DNA from: Cladocopium goreaui | Lineage: Eukaryota > Sar > Dinophyceae > Suessiales > Symbiodiniaceae | DNA: 64,000 nucleotides | Direction: 5' to 3' | NCBI GenBank assembly: GCA_947184155.2 | Contig: CAMXCT020000835.1 | Span: 753,388 to 817,387 of the forward strand | Shown: positions 35,267 to 47,274 of the stretch, piece by piece | How the letters are laid out: the number at the start of each line of letters is the position of its first letter | How positions within the stretch are numbered: position 1 is the stretch's first letter | Notes under the pieces: model-generated | What the model saw: only the letters and a program-made list of their open reading frames with translations | Told to the model about the DNA's origin: nothing | Database searches by the model: none | Translations under genes and position numbers: made by a program

Positions 35267-35338
35267 TTTCTCGGGGAAACTCTTCGATTTCCCTTCGGCT
35301 TTGCTGAAGTCGGCGTCCTCGTCCCTCAGGAATGAAAC
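35267..35338 (-). CDS. Candidate exon, unknown protein
   Basis: Exactly 24 codons on the minus strand: VSFLRDEDADFSKAEGKSKS then FPEK, between CCAG|G and a GT donor, phase 0-0. Charged and soluble. Family not recognised. Confidence 0.45.
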
Positions 35339-35477
35339 CTGGTGTCCAGGCCATGCTGTGGCAGGGTTCTTGACTGGCTTATAATAGTTTCACTTCATGT
35401 GTAGTTGGCATGTTGGCTACATCATGTTTAAACTAGTTTAATTAAACATGTTCGCCCCAACCCGGACGTTGTTCCAC

Positions 35478-35545
35478 ACTTACAATCGTCATGATGATAA
35501 TGATGATGATGATGATCATCATCATCATCACCACATCATGATCAT
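35478..35545. repeat. (GAT)n/(ATC)n microsatellite with inverted halves
   Basis: A run of ATGATGATG passes directly into ATCATCATC, making a long near-palindrome that could form a hairpin. Confidence 0.8.
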
Positions 35546-35554
35546 CATCACATT

Positions 35555-35974
35555 AAAATTAGCCACCCCTCTGAACAATATGTTGACTGGGGTAGTAACA
35601 TCAACGTTATCTTCATGAGGGATCAAAATTCGCCACCCCCTATGAACAATATGTTGATTGGGGTAATAACATGAACTTTATCTTCATAAGGGATCAAAAT
35701 TCACCAACCCCTTTGAACAATATGGTGGTTGGGGTAATAACATCAACTTTATCTTCATGAGGGATCAAAATTTGCCACCCCCTATGAACAATATTATGAT
35801 TGGGGTAATAACATCAACTTTATATTCGTAAGGGATAAACAATTGCCACCCCCTATGAACAATATGTTGGTTGGGGTAATGACATCAAGTTTATCTTCAC
35901 AAGGGATCAAAATTCGCCACCCCTATGAACAATATGTTGATTGGGGTGTTGACATCAACTTTATCTTCATAGCC
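35555..35974. repeat. 71-bp tandem repeat, six copies
   Basis: Six head-to-tail copies of about 70-71 bp, each with AAAATTCGCCACCCCCTATG, AACAATATGTTGATTGGGGT and CATCAACTTTATCTTCAT. Copies differ by scattered substitutions and 1-bp indels. Parts of the unit (CCCCTCTGAACAATATG, GTTGGGGT) resemble the left arm of family B, suggesting the array grew from such an element. Confidence 0.85.
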
Positions 35975-36228
35975 ACCTGAAGTCAGGCGCGGCGCAACGT
36001 CAGGGTTGCAGCGAACATGTTTAAACAATGTTGAAACATCATTGCTGGTTACATCCCCGACGTCTGCTGATGACATTATGATCATTATGTATCTTCCCAC
36101 CGTTTTCCCACTATGCCATTGCATCATAAAACACAAGTCGCCAATAATATTTGATAAGCAATGTTTCCGACACACTCAGTTGGTATCTGCCATTGCAATC
36201 TTGAATATCTCGCAGCCAAGGAACCTTC

Positions 36229-36301
36229 CTGCATCGCAGTCAAACTTAGTCCAGCCGCCAACATGACCAATGGCGTTGACAAACGACGCGCCATAGCGGG
36301 G
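36229..36301 (-). CDS. Candidate exon, unknown protein
   Basis: The minus strand reads PRYGASFVNAIGHVGGWTKF then DCDA, phase 0-1, after AACAG| and before a possible GA donor. Gly/aromatic-rich and very protein-like. I do not recognise the family. Confidence 0.45.
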
Positions 36302-36839
36302 CTGTTAATAAATGGCTGAGTTGTTTTTAGATGTTTTTAGATCTGAAAGGATGCAATGCAGCATTATTTTGCAAGTGCAATCATCATATCGTTGGTGTCA
36401 AGTCTCCATTGTCAGAAACCGTCACATGTTTGCAAAACCACATGTGTTTTTCTATCAAAGGCGTTCGGGGTCAAAACATCACATCTACTGCACTTGGTGA
36501 CAAGTGATGACACGTGTATCATACATATCATACACGATGCGGATGTTTCCAGGTGCTGTCCATGATCGGCACTGGCGTCGTGCCAACGATTCGACGATTC
36601 CATTGTCTTGGTCTGGTAGGATGATATCAGGATGGGTTTTGGCGAATGTGTGAGCAACTCTAATCAGGAACTTTCAGATATTTCAAATACAATCATTTAT
36701 GGAGTCCCAGGTATCAAACCTCAAAGATCTCAACAGCTAGTCATCGGGTTATGGTCCATTCCTCCCATTCCTCTCAAATGCCATGGGATCACCATCGCCT
36801 GTTCAAACTCCTGATTTCTTCCGCGTCATCGCTTTCTGC

Positions 36840-36913
36840 CTGTCAGAAACCAATGGGCCATCTTCAACACACTTCATGCAGAGGATGGTCAGCCCGCTTT
36901 TGTACTTCTGTTG
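36840..36913 (-). CDS. Candidate exon, unknown protein
   Basis: The minus strand reads QQKYKSGLTILCMKCVEDGP then LVSD, phase 0-2, between CCAG| and a GC donor (CAG|GC). Contains a CMKC pair. Family not recognised. Confidence 0.4.
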
Positions 36914-37097
36914 CTGGATTATGCATATTGGTGAATGAAATATAATATATAGCATATAGATGAATATAGAATAAAATAAAAAAAAGGAAATCAATGAAAT
37001 ATATTTATAAATAAACATACTTATATATATATAATATACAAAGGAATTGCATGTTTTTTTTTGATATGATTCTCCCCCCGGACCCCTCGGCCATGGC

Positions 37098-37167
37098 CCA
37101 TGGCGTATGCCGTCCTTGAGTCCAAGAATGGCACGGAGACAACTTGCCAGGACTTTCAAGTGTGGTC
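37098..37167 (-). CDS. Candidate exon, unknown protein
   Basis: The minus strand reads PHLKVLASCLRAILGLKDGI then RH, after AGAG|G, with a possible GC donor. Helical. The 3' border is uncertain because its phase does not fit the next candidate exon. Confidence 0.35.
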
Positions 37168-37530
37168 CTCTGCCGAGAGAAAACACAGATGTTGCAGGTT
37201 GAAGCCTATCTTTAGCCGAATGCCGCCGAATGGATCTCGATGGCAAACATGGGTATAAAATGAGTACAAAAGGTGAAAACAGGACATCTAAATTCAGCTC
37301 CAATTTTTGGGAGTTTTGTGTTGGCACACGCGACGTCTCAACATGTCCGGCTGCTGTGAGTTTACTCTAACCATGGTGACTACGACACCTATTGTCAATT
37401 TCATATCACTGGGAATGCTGCCTTGAACATGGATGAATGCTTTCACACGTTGTCACTAAGGACTCAGGGCCGAGTAAAATTTCTAGGTGCCCTAAAATAT
37501 GTTTCCAATCACCAGAAACCAGGCTGAACC

Positions 37531-37634
37531 CCCACCTTGAGATTCATCGATCAAGACTGCCAAATGTGAAGCAAAGGTTTGACCTGGCAAACTCTCGGAG
37601 CATCCTGCGTCAATGTTCTTCAATCCCAGCTTAT
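37531..37634 (-). CDS. Candidate exon, unknown protein
   Basis: The minus strand reads LGLKNIDAGCSESLPGQTFA then SHLAVLIDESQ, ending at a GT donor (CAAG|GTGG). The exact acceptor is unclear. Family not recognised. Confidence 0.4.
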
Positions 37635-37739
37635 CACACGTCGGACATGTTTGCATTCTATGTTTCAAGAAAAACATCGAATATGTATAATGTGTTGAAA
37701 CTCTATTAATTAAATATTTTCTAAAAGTGCCCACAAACA

Positions 37740-38640
37740 AATTTCAACCTCCCAAGCACTTCGCCCGGACGCTTCCCCACGTCCGGCTTCGCAATTGGGT
37801 CCCCGGTTTGCCTTTGGTCGGAAGTCGTTCGGGGGCCAAGAAGTGAGACGCCAAGGATTTCAGCATGTACCTGGCAAGCCGGCGCAGTTGTCAATCGCTG
37901 ATCCGCACCCCAAAAGAAAGGAACTTATCGAAGGAAATTTAAAAGTCAAACTTCCGACAATATGGACAGATGGAAAAGCAGAGGTGGGAAGAGTCAGAGA
38001 AGAGAAGAGTAGAAGAGAGAAGATCAAGATCAGAGAAGGGAAAGAGGCAGAAGAAAGAAGATGCAGGTGCGAAAATGTTAAATACACCACATGCTCGGAT
38101 CACTTTTGAAGGTTCAGATGTGGTTTTGCGCGGCAGGCGCAAGGGATTCTGCACCTTGCTAAAAGTGAGCAAGACGTGAGGGTTTTGTAGCATTTCCAAA
38201 AACGATGGCAGGCGTGGGACATTTGCAGAGGATCTGTCAAGAGACATATTCTGTGGCAGGCGCAGTACAAGAGACATGTTCATCAGAGATGTTAGGAGGT
38301 CAGGGCGCTGATTTCCTGAGATGGGTTGCATTTTGGGGCATCAGATCTTCAGTTTTGGGAAGATGATTTTGCGTGACAGGTGCGGCACTGCGTATGACCT
38401 GGCATCTATTTTTCGTGGCAGGCGTACTTTAGAGACGTAGATCGGAAAAATCGCACAACGCATTGGTATGAGGCCGCCAGCTCTGCACTAAACTTTCCAT
38501 TTTTGAAGGAAGTCTCGCAGAATTGCTTCGTTTTTGATGTTGTCAAGTTCAAAAAAATTGAGGAAGTCTCGCTGAATTGCTTCGTTTTGGATGTCGTCAA
38601 AAACTGAGGAAGTCTCGCAGCATTGCTGCCTTTTCAAGCT
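37740..38640. other. GC-rich repeat-containing stretch
   Basis: The motif GGCAGGCGC recurs at about 38130, 38205, 38260, 38375 (as GACAGGTGC) and 38420. Three copies of GAGGAAGTCTCGCAGAATTG followed by CTTCGTTTT lie at about 38508-38630. A purine-rich AGAGAAGAG tract lies at 37970-38060. The stretch 37750-37860 has open frames on both strands and may hold an exon. No gene assigned. Confidence 0.4.
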
Positions 38641-39350
38641 TACAAATAGACAGACAAACAACAATCAAACAGATAGACAAATAAATAGATGGATGAATAG
38701 ATAGAGAGACAAATAGATAGATAGATAGATAGGTAGATAGATAGATAGATGGAGACAAACTATTACAATTACAACTACAACTACGTACCACACTACACTA
38801 CACTATTGCTAAAACTACAAATACAAATATACTACGCTACATTACACTACACTAATTACACTACACTACACTACACTAATTACACTACAGCACACTACAA
38901 CTACAAATACAACTACAAACACACTACATTAAAAAAACTGCAATACACTGATTACATTGCATTACGCTACAACTACAACAGCAGCTACAACTGCAACTAC
39001 AACTATAGCTACCACTACATTACGCTACACTACACTGCACATACTACACTACACTACGCTACACTACACTACACTAAACTACGGTACACTAATTACACTG
39101 CATTACACTACAACTACAACTACACAACCTTGCACTAGACTACACTACACAATACCACACCATATACACTACGCAATGCTACACGACGTTACAATGCACT
39201 TCGCTACACTAATTACACCACACCACGACTACAACTGCAACTGCACTTGCAACAACACTAATTACATCTAATTACACTGCATTACAACTACAGCTCCACT
39301 ATAGTACACTACACTACAACTACAGCTACAACTACAACTGCCCTACACCA
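38640..39350. repeat. Low-complexity GATA block and CTACA/ACTAC block
   Basis: (GATA)n-like repeats at 38640-38755 pass into about 590 bp of ACTACACTACAACTACA-type imperfect repeats. Thr/Tyr/His-rich frames here are artefacts of the repeat. Confidence 0.9.
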
Positions 39351-39962
39351 CACTACATCCTGCAGTTGTGGTAAGGTGACCGCTGCAACCATTGCAACCA
39401 TTCCAAAAAACACAACTCCAACCACCGGTCGGTCTATCAGTGGATTCGCTCTGCCATCCGTGTTTCACTACAACCAACCTCTCCTATAGGTTTCTTATTT
39501 TTGAAATTTCCGCCACCACCTTGTGCGGTACTACTGGTAATCACTATTCCGTTTATATCCAATAGTGCACCAACGCACTTATCATCACTTAGTAGCATAA
39601 GTTTTTTGATCATATAAATTGAAATTTCCTTCTTGAACAGTATGGAAAATGGATGAACATGCATGAACATGGGTGGTTGAGACCAAAATATACCAAAATC
39701 ATCTAAAATACATCCACCGTATTTCGGCCGAAACAAGAGAGCTCAACTTTACGACAGAATGGGACATGTGGAAGGTGTCTACTGCATCCTCAAAAGATGG
39801 CTCAAAGACAAAAAGCAACATGGTGCGGGTAAAGCTGTTGACAGCATCACCTTTTGGTGATAATCAGCTGTCCAGGATTCTGCACCCTTGGAGTCTCCAG
39901 CCTGCATTGGGCTGCCCTTCAAAATCCATTCATTTTGGGAGCCGAAACCATTGGAAAAAATG

Positions 39963-40107
39963 TCAGGCTACTGTTACTGAGGGGTCCCTTGGAGCCGATT
40001 TAGCGGACAGCGTTTCTACGCGCAGGCGCATACCTCCAGATCCACCAGTCCGGCGAGTATTGACGGAACTGCTGTGAACAGGCTCGCCCAAGCTATGGCT
40101 CTCGAAT
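39963..40107 (-). CDS. Candidate terminal exon, unknown protein
   Basis: The minus strand is open for 47 codons to a TGA at 39963-39965. It includes FESHSLGEPVHSSSVNTRRT, then GGSGGMRLRVETLSAKSAP. A plus-strand frame (GSLGADLADSVSTRRRIPP) overlaps it. Minus preferred because it is longer and agrees with the general strand bias. Confidence 0.35.
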
Positions 40108-40872
40108 CTGAATATCAACCATATTCATGGCATCTTCAAAATCAGTGTTCGGGTCATTTGGCTGCCGGTAACACGTAGAACTCAAAGTGAGGTGTCCTTT
40201 TTGTTTACGGTCTACAGTAAATGTTCAATACACACATAGTATACAATACATGACAATACATATTCAATACATAGCATATGAATTCATATGAATTCGCTAT
40301 ATATCTATATGCATACCAAACAAGGAGTAAACACAGGCTTTCACCAAGTAGCAACACATTCAACATCTATGTCCCACCGTCCATCAAAGAGTCTCCATGA
40401 AGAAATGGATTTCACATGGCCAAATGGCGAGCTTGTTGCACTCGAGCTTAAAAAAGCTCAGAAACTCCTTTAGATCTTCAGAAATCTTCAGAACATTGGC
40501 TGCACAAAGCGACTTCAATGGTTTTCGCTGCTACCGGAGGGTGCCTGAAAGGCACGAAACATGATCAAGACATCAAGACAACCAATGAGCCACCCTCCGG
40601 TCTCAGCCATCACCAATGACCCATTTTGACAAGACAATATTCAAAGGCTCGGGCCTCCGTGGCAACATTTAACATGACAGAAAAACACGTTTTTGGTTTT
40701 GAAATGTTTTGAATGGTTTTGAGTCACGCCAGAAAAAAGGGGTGGATCTTCACTTATATCTCAATTAAATTATATAATGTTGTTGATCTCCAATCTACGA
40801 CTGATATTGAGGTTCAATCTCAACTTGGAAAATTAGTTGTTGATGAGATCAGCAAGTCAGCGAAATCGGCAC

Positions 40873-40934
40873 CTGTGCCATCCCTTAGGCCTAACTCGGT
40901 GACCCCTCCGGAGCGACCGTCGATTTCGAAGTGA
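40873..40934 (-). CDS. Candidate exon, unknown protein
   Basis: The minus strand reads HFEIDGRSGGVTELGLRDGT, phase 2-1, between AACAG| and a GT donor. The frame also stays open beyond, through GADFADLLISSTTNFP. A plus-strand frame (KLVVDEISKSAKSAPVPS) is also open. Family not recognised. Confidence 0.4.
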
Positions 40935-40991
40935 CTGTTCACTGATATTTCACCAAGAAGCATAGCTTATGATAGAGATGGACTTACAATG

Positions 40992-41081
40992 AGTTACACT
41001 TCATATTCATACATATTGGATAGTTACACTACATATTCATACATATTGGATAGTTACACTACATATTCATACATATTGGAT
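40992..41081. repeat. 30-bp tandem repeat, three copies
   Basis: The unit AGTTACACTACATATTCATA plus CATATTGGAT repeats three times with one difference. Confidence 0.9.
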
Positions 41082-41489
41082 TATATTGGCCTATTGCTTG
41101 ACTAACATGAGCCCTATGGGCTTTCTGAAAAAGGTGCCCCCCCCGAATTCGAATGGATAATAAAATCATGTTCCTTGTTGACAGCCTCAGAACTTGGAGC
41201 CCCATTTTTGGACTAACTCACTATGCATCCCTGGTCTGTTTTCACTTTACCCTCCTGTTTGCTCTCCGGATGCCCGGCACTGCGGCACAACGCAGGTATT
41301 GTCATTCTCAGTCGAGGATTCTTGGGGTGCACAAAAACAGTCGCCTAATTACTGCAAGACAAGTCCATGCATACATGGTGCCAAACATGCAAAAGAATGG
41401 GTGTGTTCGGAACACCAGGCGGCAAGCCCACTTCCACATGAAATATACATCTTATATATATATTATAATATATATATATATTATATATA

Positions 41490-41581
41490 GTGAGGTTTCC
41501 TGAAATGGTGGTTTTAATAAGATTTTCCACTATAAACATTAATAAACCATCCATTTTGGGGTACCACCATGGAAAACCCCA
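41490..41581. repeat. Family C element, diverged
   Basis: Left GAGGTTTCCTGAAATGGTGG, right GGGGTACCACCATGGAAAAC, with AAACCATCCATTTT inside. Confidence 0.55.
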
Positions 41582-41726
41582 TCAATCTACCTATTCATTG
41601 GTTTTTGATGTAGCGAAGGATCTACACAACCACCCCAAGTCTCGGCACTCCACACTCTCAGTTGAAGTTTGCCCGGCGCTCCCTGGCAAAATCTCTGTGA
41701 AAATCAGGGGATTGATAGATATTGAT

Positions 41727-41864
41727 ACAAGGTGGTGCCCCCAAGATAGCTAAGTTGGTTTATAGCTCCAATAACTATGGTTTATAGATATGTTTATAGG
41801 TGATATATCTATAGTTTTCATGATTCGAAAAACCGACTTATTTTTCTTGCGGGGCACCACCTTT
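41727..41864. repeat. Family D inverted-repeat element
   Basis: Left ACAAGGTGGTGCCCCCAAGA then TAGCTAAGTTGGTTTATA; right AACCGACTTATTTTTCTTGC then GGGGCACCACCTT. The outer ends match the copy at 57998-58120. Confidence 0.65.
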
Positions 41865-42560
41865 TCAGGCATGAAGATGGCATGAAGTCCAACTATCTTC
41901 CAAGATATCTCTGGTGGTGGGATAAAAACCTCCCACATCACTGGCCACATGGACACCCTGCGATGGTGATATTAATCAAACTCATCATCTGAACATCTCC
42001 AGTAGGTCATGTCATGTCTGAAAAACGTTGTTTTTATGCTTTTTTCAAAGAATCCCACAAAATTGAACGCCATGTCCCATTTCTCCCAGCTTGGTCTAAA
42101 ACATCAGCGAAGACCTCGAAGTTTTTTTCAGAACACCAGTGACAATTCAATCCACGAAGATCACTGAATGTTGGGGACAGATTTTCTGCACGCAGAATGT
42201 CAAAATGTTCTCCAAAGCAGGTTCGGAAAGGTGGATGAGGTGAAAACCGGCAACATGTGGCAATTTCAGAATGGCACTTTTCATGTCTCAGAGAACGCCT
42301 TTCATTCTACTTTGTGGCGGCTTTACTTGGCTTTACTTCTATTCTTCACATGTCACATCTGATATGTGAGGATATGAGTTCTGAAAGATCTGAAATGTAT
42401 GAATGATTCCCTAAAATCAAAGCGGCCAGTGGCTACAGTATTATAGTACATCCCGTCCTGGAAACATTCATAAACATATGATTCATGTTGCATTTTGTAA
42501 TATACAATGTCTACAGGTATTGGTGTACATGTCATTACATATGATTGCAGTCCATTTAAT

Positions 42561-42665
42561 TATGGAGGTTTCCTACCCGGGATTACCCCCAAATCATCCA
42601 GCCATGGATGACCATGACTTTAGTATTGAGCCAGCCAGTGACTGGGGGTCCCCCATGACTTAAGA
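42561..42665. repeat. Family C element directly after the stop codon of cold-shock gene A
   Basis: Left TGGAGGTTTCCTACCCGGGA then TTACCCCCAAATCATCC; right CTGGGGGTCCCCCATGACTT. Its right end lies one or two bases from the TAG at 42667-42669, so it forms the start of the gene A 3' untranslated region. Confidence 0.65.
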
Positions 42666-42666
42666 G

Positions 42667-45600
42667 CTACGTATGCTGCGATAGCACCCGCGCTAGCGGC
42701 CTCGGCGGCGAACGAGAGCGGGAGGAGCTTGGGGAACGACGTCGAGAGGAGCGTTTCTCTTGCTCATGCCTGTGGAGATTCGCCAGGATGTGCGAATCAG
42801 AGGTCAAAAAAAAGACATGGTCCCAGTATAGAGATCCCGATGTTCAATGGTGCATGGACCAGAAAAGTAAAATCACAGCAAATCCAAGTGACGGAGTATG
42901 CTGGAGATAGATCACAAAGATTCTATAGTCACCTTAATTAATTTCACTTGTTCGTTAAAAAAAAAAAACATGTGGTAGACATTGGAGCTTCCCTCTGGTA
43001 ATTTAACATAGCTATTGAAAATGGCCATTTATAGTTGATTTTCCCATTAAAAAAATGCAATTTTCAATAGCTATGTTAAATTACCAGAGGCTACAGTCAT
43101 TGAAGGTTGAATCTTGTGGCATCTGCCATTTGCCCCATGTGATCCATGTGGCCTCATGAAGAGCTCCCGTGCTGTAAGGTGTCGGTTCCCTCCGTTGCTG
43201 ATGTCATCCCCGCGGTTGTCGCCACCAAAGCGGTCGCCGCCGCCTCGGGGGAACGCGGATCCGGATGATTCCGGATGCTGTTACTGCAGATATGCTGAAA
43301 AGTTTGGAAAGGTTTATGGTTGGATTATGTTGGATTAATGTATCTTATCATATTTTATCCATTCTTATCCCAATTTCTGAAGTTCTTCAAAGTTCCACTC
43401 CGAAGTGCCCACAAGCTCAGAAACTGAACATACATTGCTCCTCAAAGTTTGAATAAACTGGACTCTGTACTCAATCCTGCTTCCCAAAAAAAGCAGTGCC
43501 TACTATGCCAGTCCGGAAATATCCAACTCTTGGACACACTGAAGAACTCCTACCAGTCCAAAAGGCTTGGTTCCCTAAGAAATCAATGTGTATGTAACAT
43601 GTACATCTCAGATGTGGAATATTTAGCTTCAGGATGTCATCCTGGATTTCACCAGGAATTTTCATCACTACCATCCAGTGATTCCTCCCCTGGCCGCCGG
43701 CTGCCAGGTGGCCCTTTCCACCCTTGCCCTTGCCGCGATCATCACGCCGGTCGTCCCGACGATCGTAGTCCCTTCGATCGTCGCGGCGATCATCGCGGCG
43801 GTCATCGCGGCGCTCGTAACGGCGGTCGTCCCGGCGATCGTCGCGGCGGTCGTCGTAGCCACCACCACCACCACCACCTCCCAAGACAGCGCTGGCAGAG
43901 ACTCTGGAAGGATGGAGAAGTCCTCAACCCATGTTTGTAATTGTTTTTCCTGTCTGATTATTGTGAAATTGAATGTACTTCCATGATGAAGATAGATGAT
44001 TGCCATGGTACATGATTACTAGTGAGTATCAGTATTGCTAGCAAGTGATGATCATTGAACAGGCGGAATCTTGACAACCCAAGCTCTTGGGAAACCAACC
44101 TGTTGTCCTTGCTGCACTGAATGGAATCTTCCCATTCAAAACCAAACGAAACAGCTATCTCAAGTTCTCGCAAAGTCTGTCAGGAATTAAGTATACTCTG
44201 AATATAAGGTACCCCGGAATCCAATGGTCAATTGGTTCATCATTCTTGTCCTACGGTGGATGGAACAATTCCTGCACCAGTGGATAGGTGTTTTATCCCA
44301 TTATTGATAGGGTTTCAACCATTCAAGGTGGTGCAGGATTTCTTCCACCCACAGTAGCATGTCCTAACATACCATTTTTGTGGCGATATCATGCGATATC
44401 CCATTTTCTCAAAAGGTTTTGAACAACGCTGTGGACCACCCAGGCCCAACCCAGGCCCAACCCGGCAGGACCTCCTTCTAATGACACGTTGACGGCGCGC
44501 ATCTTGCCCTTCCGGTCATCAAACTCGGAATCGAAGCGCACCTCGTGCATTAACAGGTGCAAGCACAATCTATCCGAAAGTGGCATCTGTGCCATGGTAT
44601 CATTGGTGTCTGAAATGGGGCATTCCCCCCTAAGTTGACATTGGATAGGGAATCTGATGGTAAAACAGTGGGTATCAAGAAGTATAGCGAGATTTGAACA
44701 CATGAGTGATTCAAACAAAAATCTAATCATGTGAATCTGCATAAACACTGAATTATGGCACTTTTGGCACTTTGCACAAATGGAGATGATAATTTATACT
44801 TTATACATCATATATGGGGGTCCCCAAAAGATGGACTTGTAAGTCACCATCAAAACAACATCCTGTTAAGGGAACCTTTCGCACTATCATGGCACTTAAT
44901 TTCTTCAAAAAGGGGATCCTTCAAGGATACCATCAGGAGCATCCGGGTTTGTCCCAAAGTTTTGGGGTACCTCATTTCTCGGCATCTTGGAGAAGAAAAC
45001 AAAAAAAATACCCATTAACTATATTAACTATATCCCATTATATCTCATTATATCACCATTATATCCCATTATATCACTCATTATATCCCATATATCACCA
45101 TTATATCCCATTAACTATATCCCAATATATCCCATTATATCACCATTCTGGTTGGTTTCATCCCCATAATACAAACCTCTATTCTATTTTTGCTGTGGAT
45201 CCTCATGAATTTGTCTGTATATCACGGTTGTCTACCCGGCTGCGTAAACCCTCATGATATTGCTAGTTCAATGGCTTCAAACCCTTAGTCTGTTTTTTGG
45301 GAATCAAAACCCGTTTTCTTCGTTAAACCATACTAAATCATCTTCAGTCTCACGAAATCGCCACTAAATCATCAGTCAATTCCGTAAAATCACCAACAAC
45401 ATCCCATGAAAGATGCCATAAAATCACCCATTCCCCCGGTCCCTCCGATCCCTTCCTTGAAATTGGGGAACCGGGGAAGCCCCCGGCCTTGTCTCCTTTG
45501 CCAAGGCCTTTGCATCCGCGCAAGGCCGAGGTGTGACAGAAGAGGTCCTCGCCACCGTCTTCGGGGCCTGCCAGGGGACCATCAAAGGTTTGGTGAATAT

Positions 45601-46217
45601 TGTGTTTGTCATTAACCATAATTAACCATTGTCTATCTTTCCGGGGCGCCCTATCTTATATTACATGTTTTACTGGTTATCTGGTTGGTGGTTTCAACCC
45701 CTCTGAAAAATAAGAAAGTCAGTTGGGATTATTATTCCCATATATTATGGAAAATAAAACAATGTTTGAAACCACCAACCAGATAATTAGACCTTATTAA
45801 CCATGATTAACCATAAATTACCATCATTCACCATCGTTAACTATCATTGATCATTATTAACAATGATTTGCACATTATTTGCCATGTATTCCCAATGATT
45901 TGCCATAATTAACCATTGTAAGTAACAACAGCTAACCCTTATTCACCATGATTTACAAATCATTTCTTACCATTGTTAACCATGATTTTCAGTTGTTCAA
46001 TAGAAAAAGACATAACGTGTGATCAAACTTGATCACAAATATGAGACTAGGAAGGATTGCCTGCCACTTCAAAATACTACAATTAATGAACAGTAATGGA
46101 GCAATGCACTTTAGGATGTATAATTTTAGATATACTGTCAACACAATTCCGGCCCTGGCCTATGAATCCGAAGCCCTTGTCATCGTTCCACGTCTTCACT
46201 GTCCCTGACTTCGACAT
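42667..46217 (-). CDS. Cold-shock-domain RNA-binding protein with RDD repeats and RS tail (paralogue A)
   Basis: Six exons: 46160-46217, 45488-45567, 44472-44541, 43713-43877, 43153-43243 and 42667-42769, giving 188 codons plus stop. Residues 1-69 are a cold-shock domain: MSKSGTVKTWNDDKGFGFIG holds RNP1 (KGFGFI), GGEDLFCHTS is RNP2-like, and KGKMRAVNV closes the barrel. A Gly run and YDDRRDDRR repeats follow, then GKGKGGKG, GGGDRFGGDNRGDD, LTARELFMR and an Arg/Ser tail (RSSRRRSPSSSRSRSPPRP). Single-stranded nucleic-acid binding, probably mRNA handling in nucleus or cytoplasm, follows from the family. Donors are GC (introns 1, 2, 4, 5) or GT (intron 3); all acceptors are AG|G. Introns 2 (after GDK) and 3 (inside the Gly run) are absent from paralogue B. 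Start chosen as the ATG giving the full domain. Confidence 0.88.
42991..43090. repeat. Family A element inside intron 5 of cold-shock gene A
   Basis: CCCTCTGGTAATTTAACATA at the left, ATGTTAAATTACCAGAGG at the right, ends nearly perfect inverted repeats over about 30 bp. It begins 62 bp from the acceptor-side border (43153) and fills a quarter of the 383-bp intron. Confidence 0.8.
45010..45150. repeat. CCATTATATCC tandem-like repeat in intron 2 of gene A
   Basis: Imperfect short repeats of CATTATATCCCATTATATCAC. Confidence 0.7.
45681..45782. repeat. Family B element inside intron 1 of cold-shock gene A
   Basis: CTGGTTGGTGGTTTCAACCC to TGAAACCACCAACCAG, complete. It is absent from the equivalent intron of paralogue B. 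A, T-rich AACCATNATTAACCAT repeats follow (45788-45990). Confidence 0.8.
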
Positions 46218-46226
46218 TGCCTGGCA
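46218..46226 (-). promoter_or_regulatory. Possible trans-splice acceptor just upstream of gene A start
   Basis: On the minus strand CTGCCAG ends four bases before the ATG at 46217. Dinoflagellate mRNAs receive a spliced leader at such AG sites. It could equally be a cis-intron acceptor of a 5' untranslated exon. Confidence 0.25.
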
Positions 46227-46326
46227 GTGGTGGCTTTGAGATTGCTATCTCCATCTGTGAAATAATTCTGGGATAATTGTGTGACAGTGACATATGACAT
46301 TTATATATATTTTATATTATTATATA

Positions 46327-46447
46327 CCCTCTTGTTATTTAACATGGCTATGGAAAATGGCCCACTTATAGACGGTTTATGGTGAATTAATGTGAATTAC
46401 CTATCAAAAATGGTGATTTTCCATGGCTACGTTAAATAACCACAGGG
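46327..46447. repeat. Family A element about 110 bp upstream of gene A start codon
   Basis: CCCTCTTGTTATTTAACATG at the left, TACGTTAAATAACCACAGGG at the right, TA on both sides. Confidence 0.75.
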
Positions 46448-47274
46448 TACATATATATATATATATATAACTTATGTAATTAAAACCATCTTTGGGCTCA
46501 AGAGAGATTCCGTTCTCTCCATTCCAATCTGAAAATCCTTGCAGGAATTCCCACATTGGTTTGACCATGATCCACAAATCAAATGATTTCGGACCCGTCA
46601 GTGAACCCCATGAGTCCATGAGAGATGAATCATCATTGGCTTTCAAGTCATCTATTGGATTCTTCTACCCTACGTACTCCGAGTCATATGAGTCATGCTG
46701 CTTCAAGACCCAACAGAGTCGCACTACCCAGCAAGTTATTCTGAGAGGGTTTCACAAAATGGCTATAACGTTTGTGCGAAGTGTCTTCTTGCCAAACTAC
46801 TCCAATTCGTGGACGGGGTCCGCTTGGATCGCTGGGTAAATCATCTGCTGCCTTCAAAGTTCAATTTGTTAACAAATACCCGCCAAAGAGTATACCTACG
46901 TATAGAAGGTGTAGAATGTAGAAAGGTAGGTGATTATGTATATGCATATTTAATTAGGGTGCGCCAAATTTGTTGTACCAAAACATGGATGGTGTTCAGA
47001 TCTGAAACATGATCAGCTTGTTGCGAGTACCAACAGCAGTTCCCGACCGCCAAAACCGCTGCAGTAATTGACATTGTCCCGAAATATGTGGAAAAAACAA
47101 ATATACAGTCAGGTGGATAATACTGAATCAGCATCTATAGAATCTATGACTACTAGAAATTCTGAATCATACTGAGAGTATACTGAATACTACTGCGACT
47201 ATTGGATATGTTGCAGCTGGATCTGGGGATATGTCTTTTACGAGTACCCCCAAAAATACCGTCAATGGTCTTAC

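Noticed and set aside
35555-35974. CRISPR-like array
   Set aside because: Copies are directly head-to-tail with no unique spacers, and the window is eukaryotic.
38749-39271. Open frames rich in Thr, Tyr and His
   Set aside because: Produced by ACTACACTACAACTACA low-complexity repeats, with no normal composition or start context.
43668-44006. Plus- and minus-strand frames rich in Val, Ala, Thr or Ile over the RDD repeats
   Set aside because: Shadow frames of the repetitive exon of cold-shock gene A; the true frame is set by the cold-shock domain and its paralogue.
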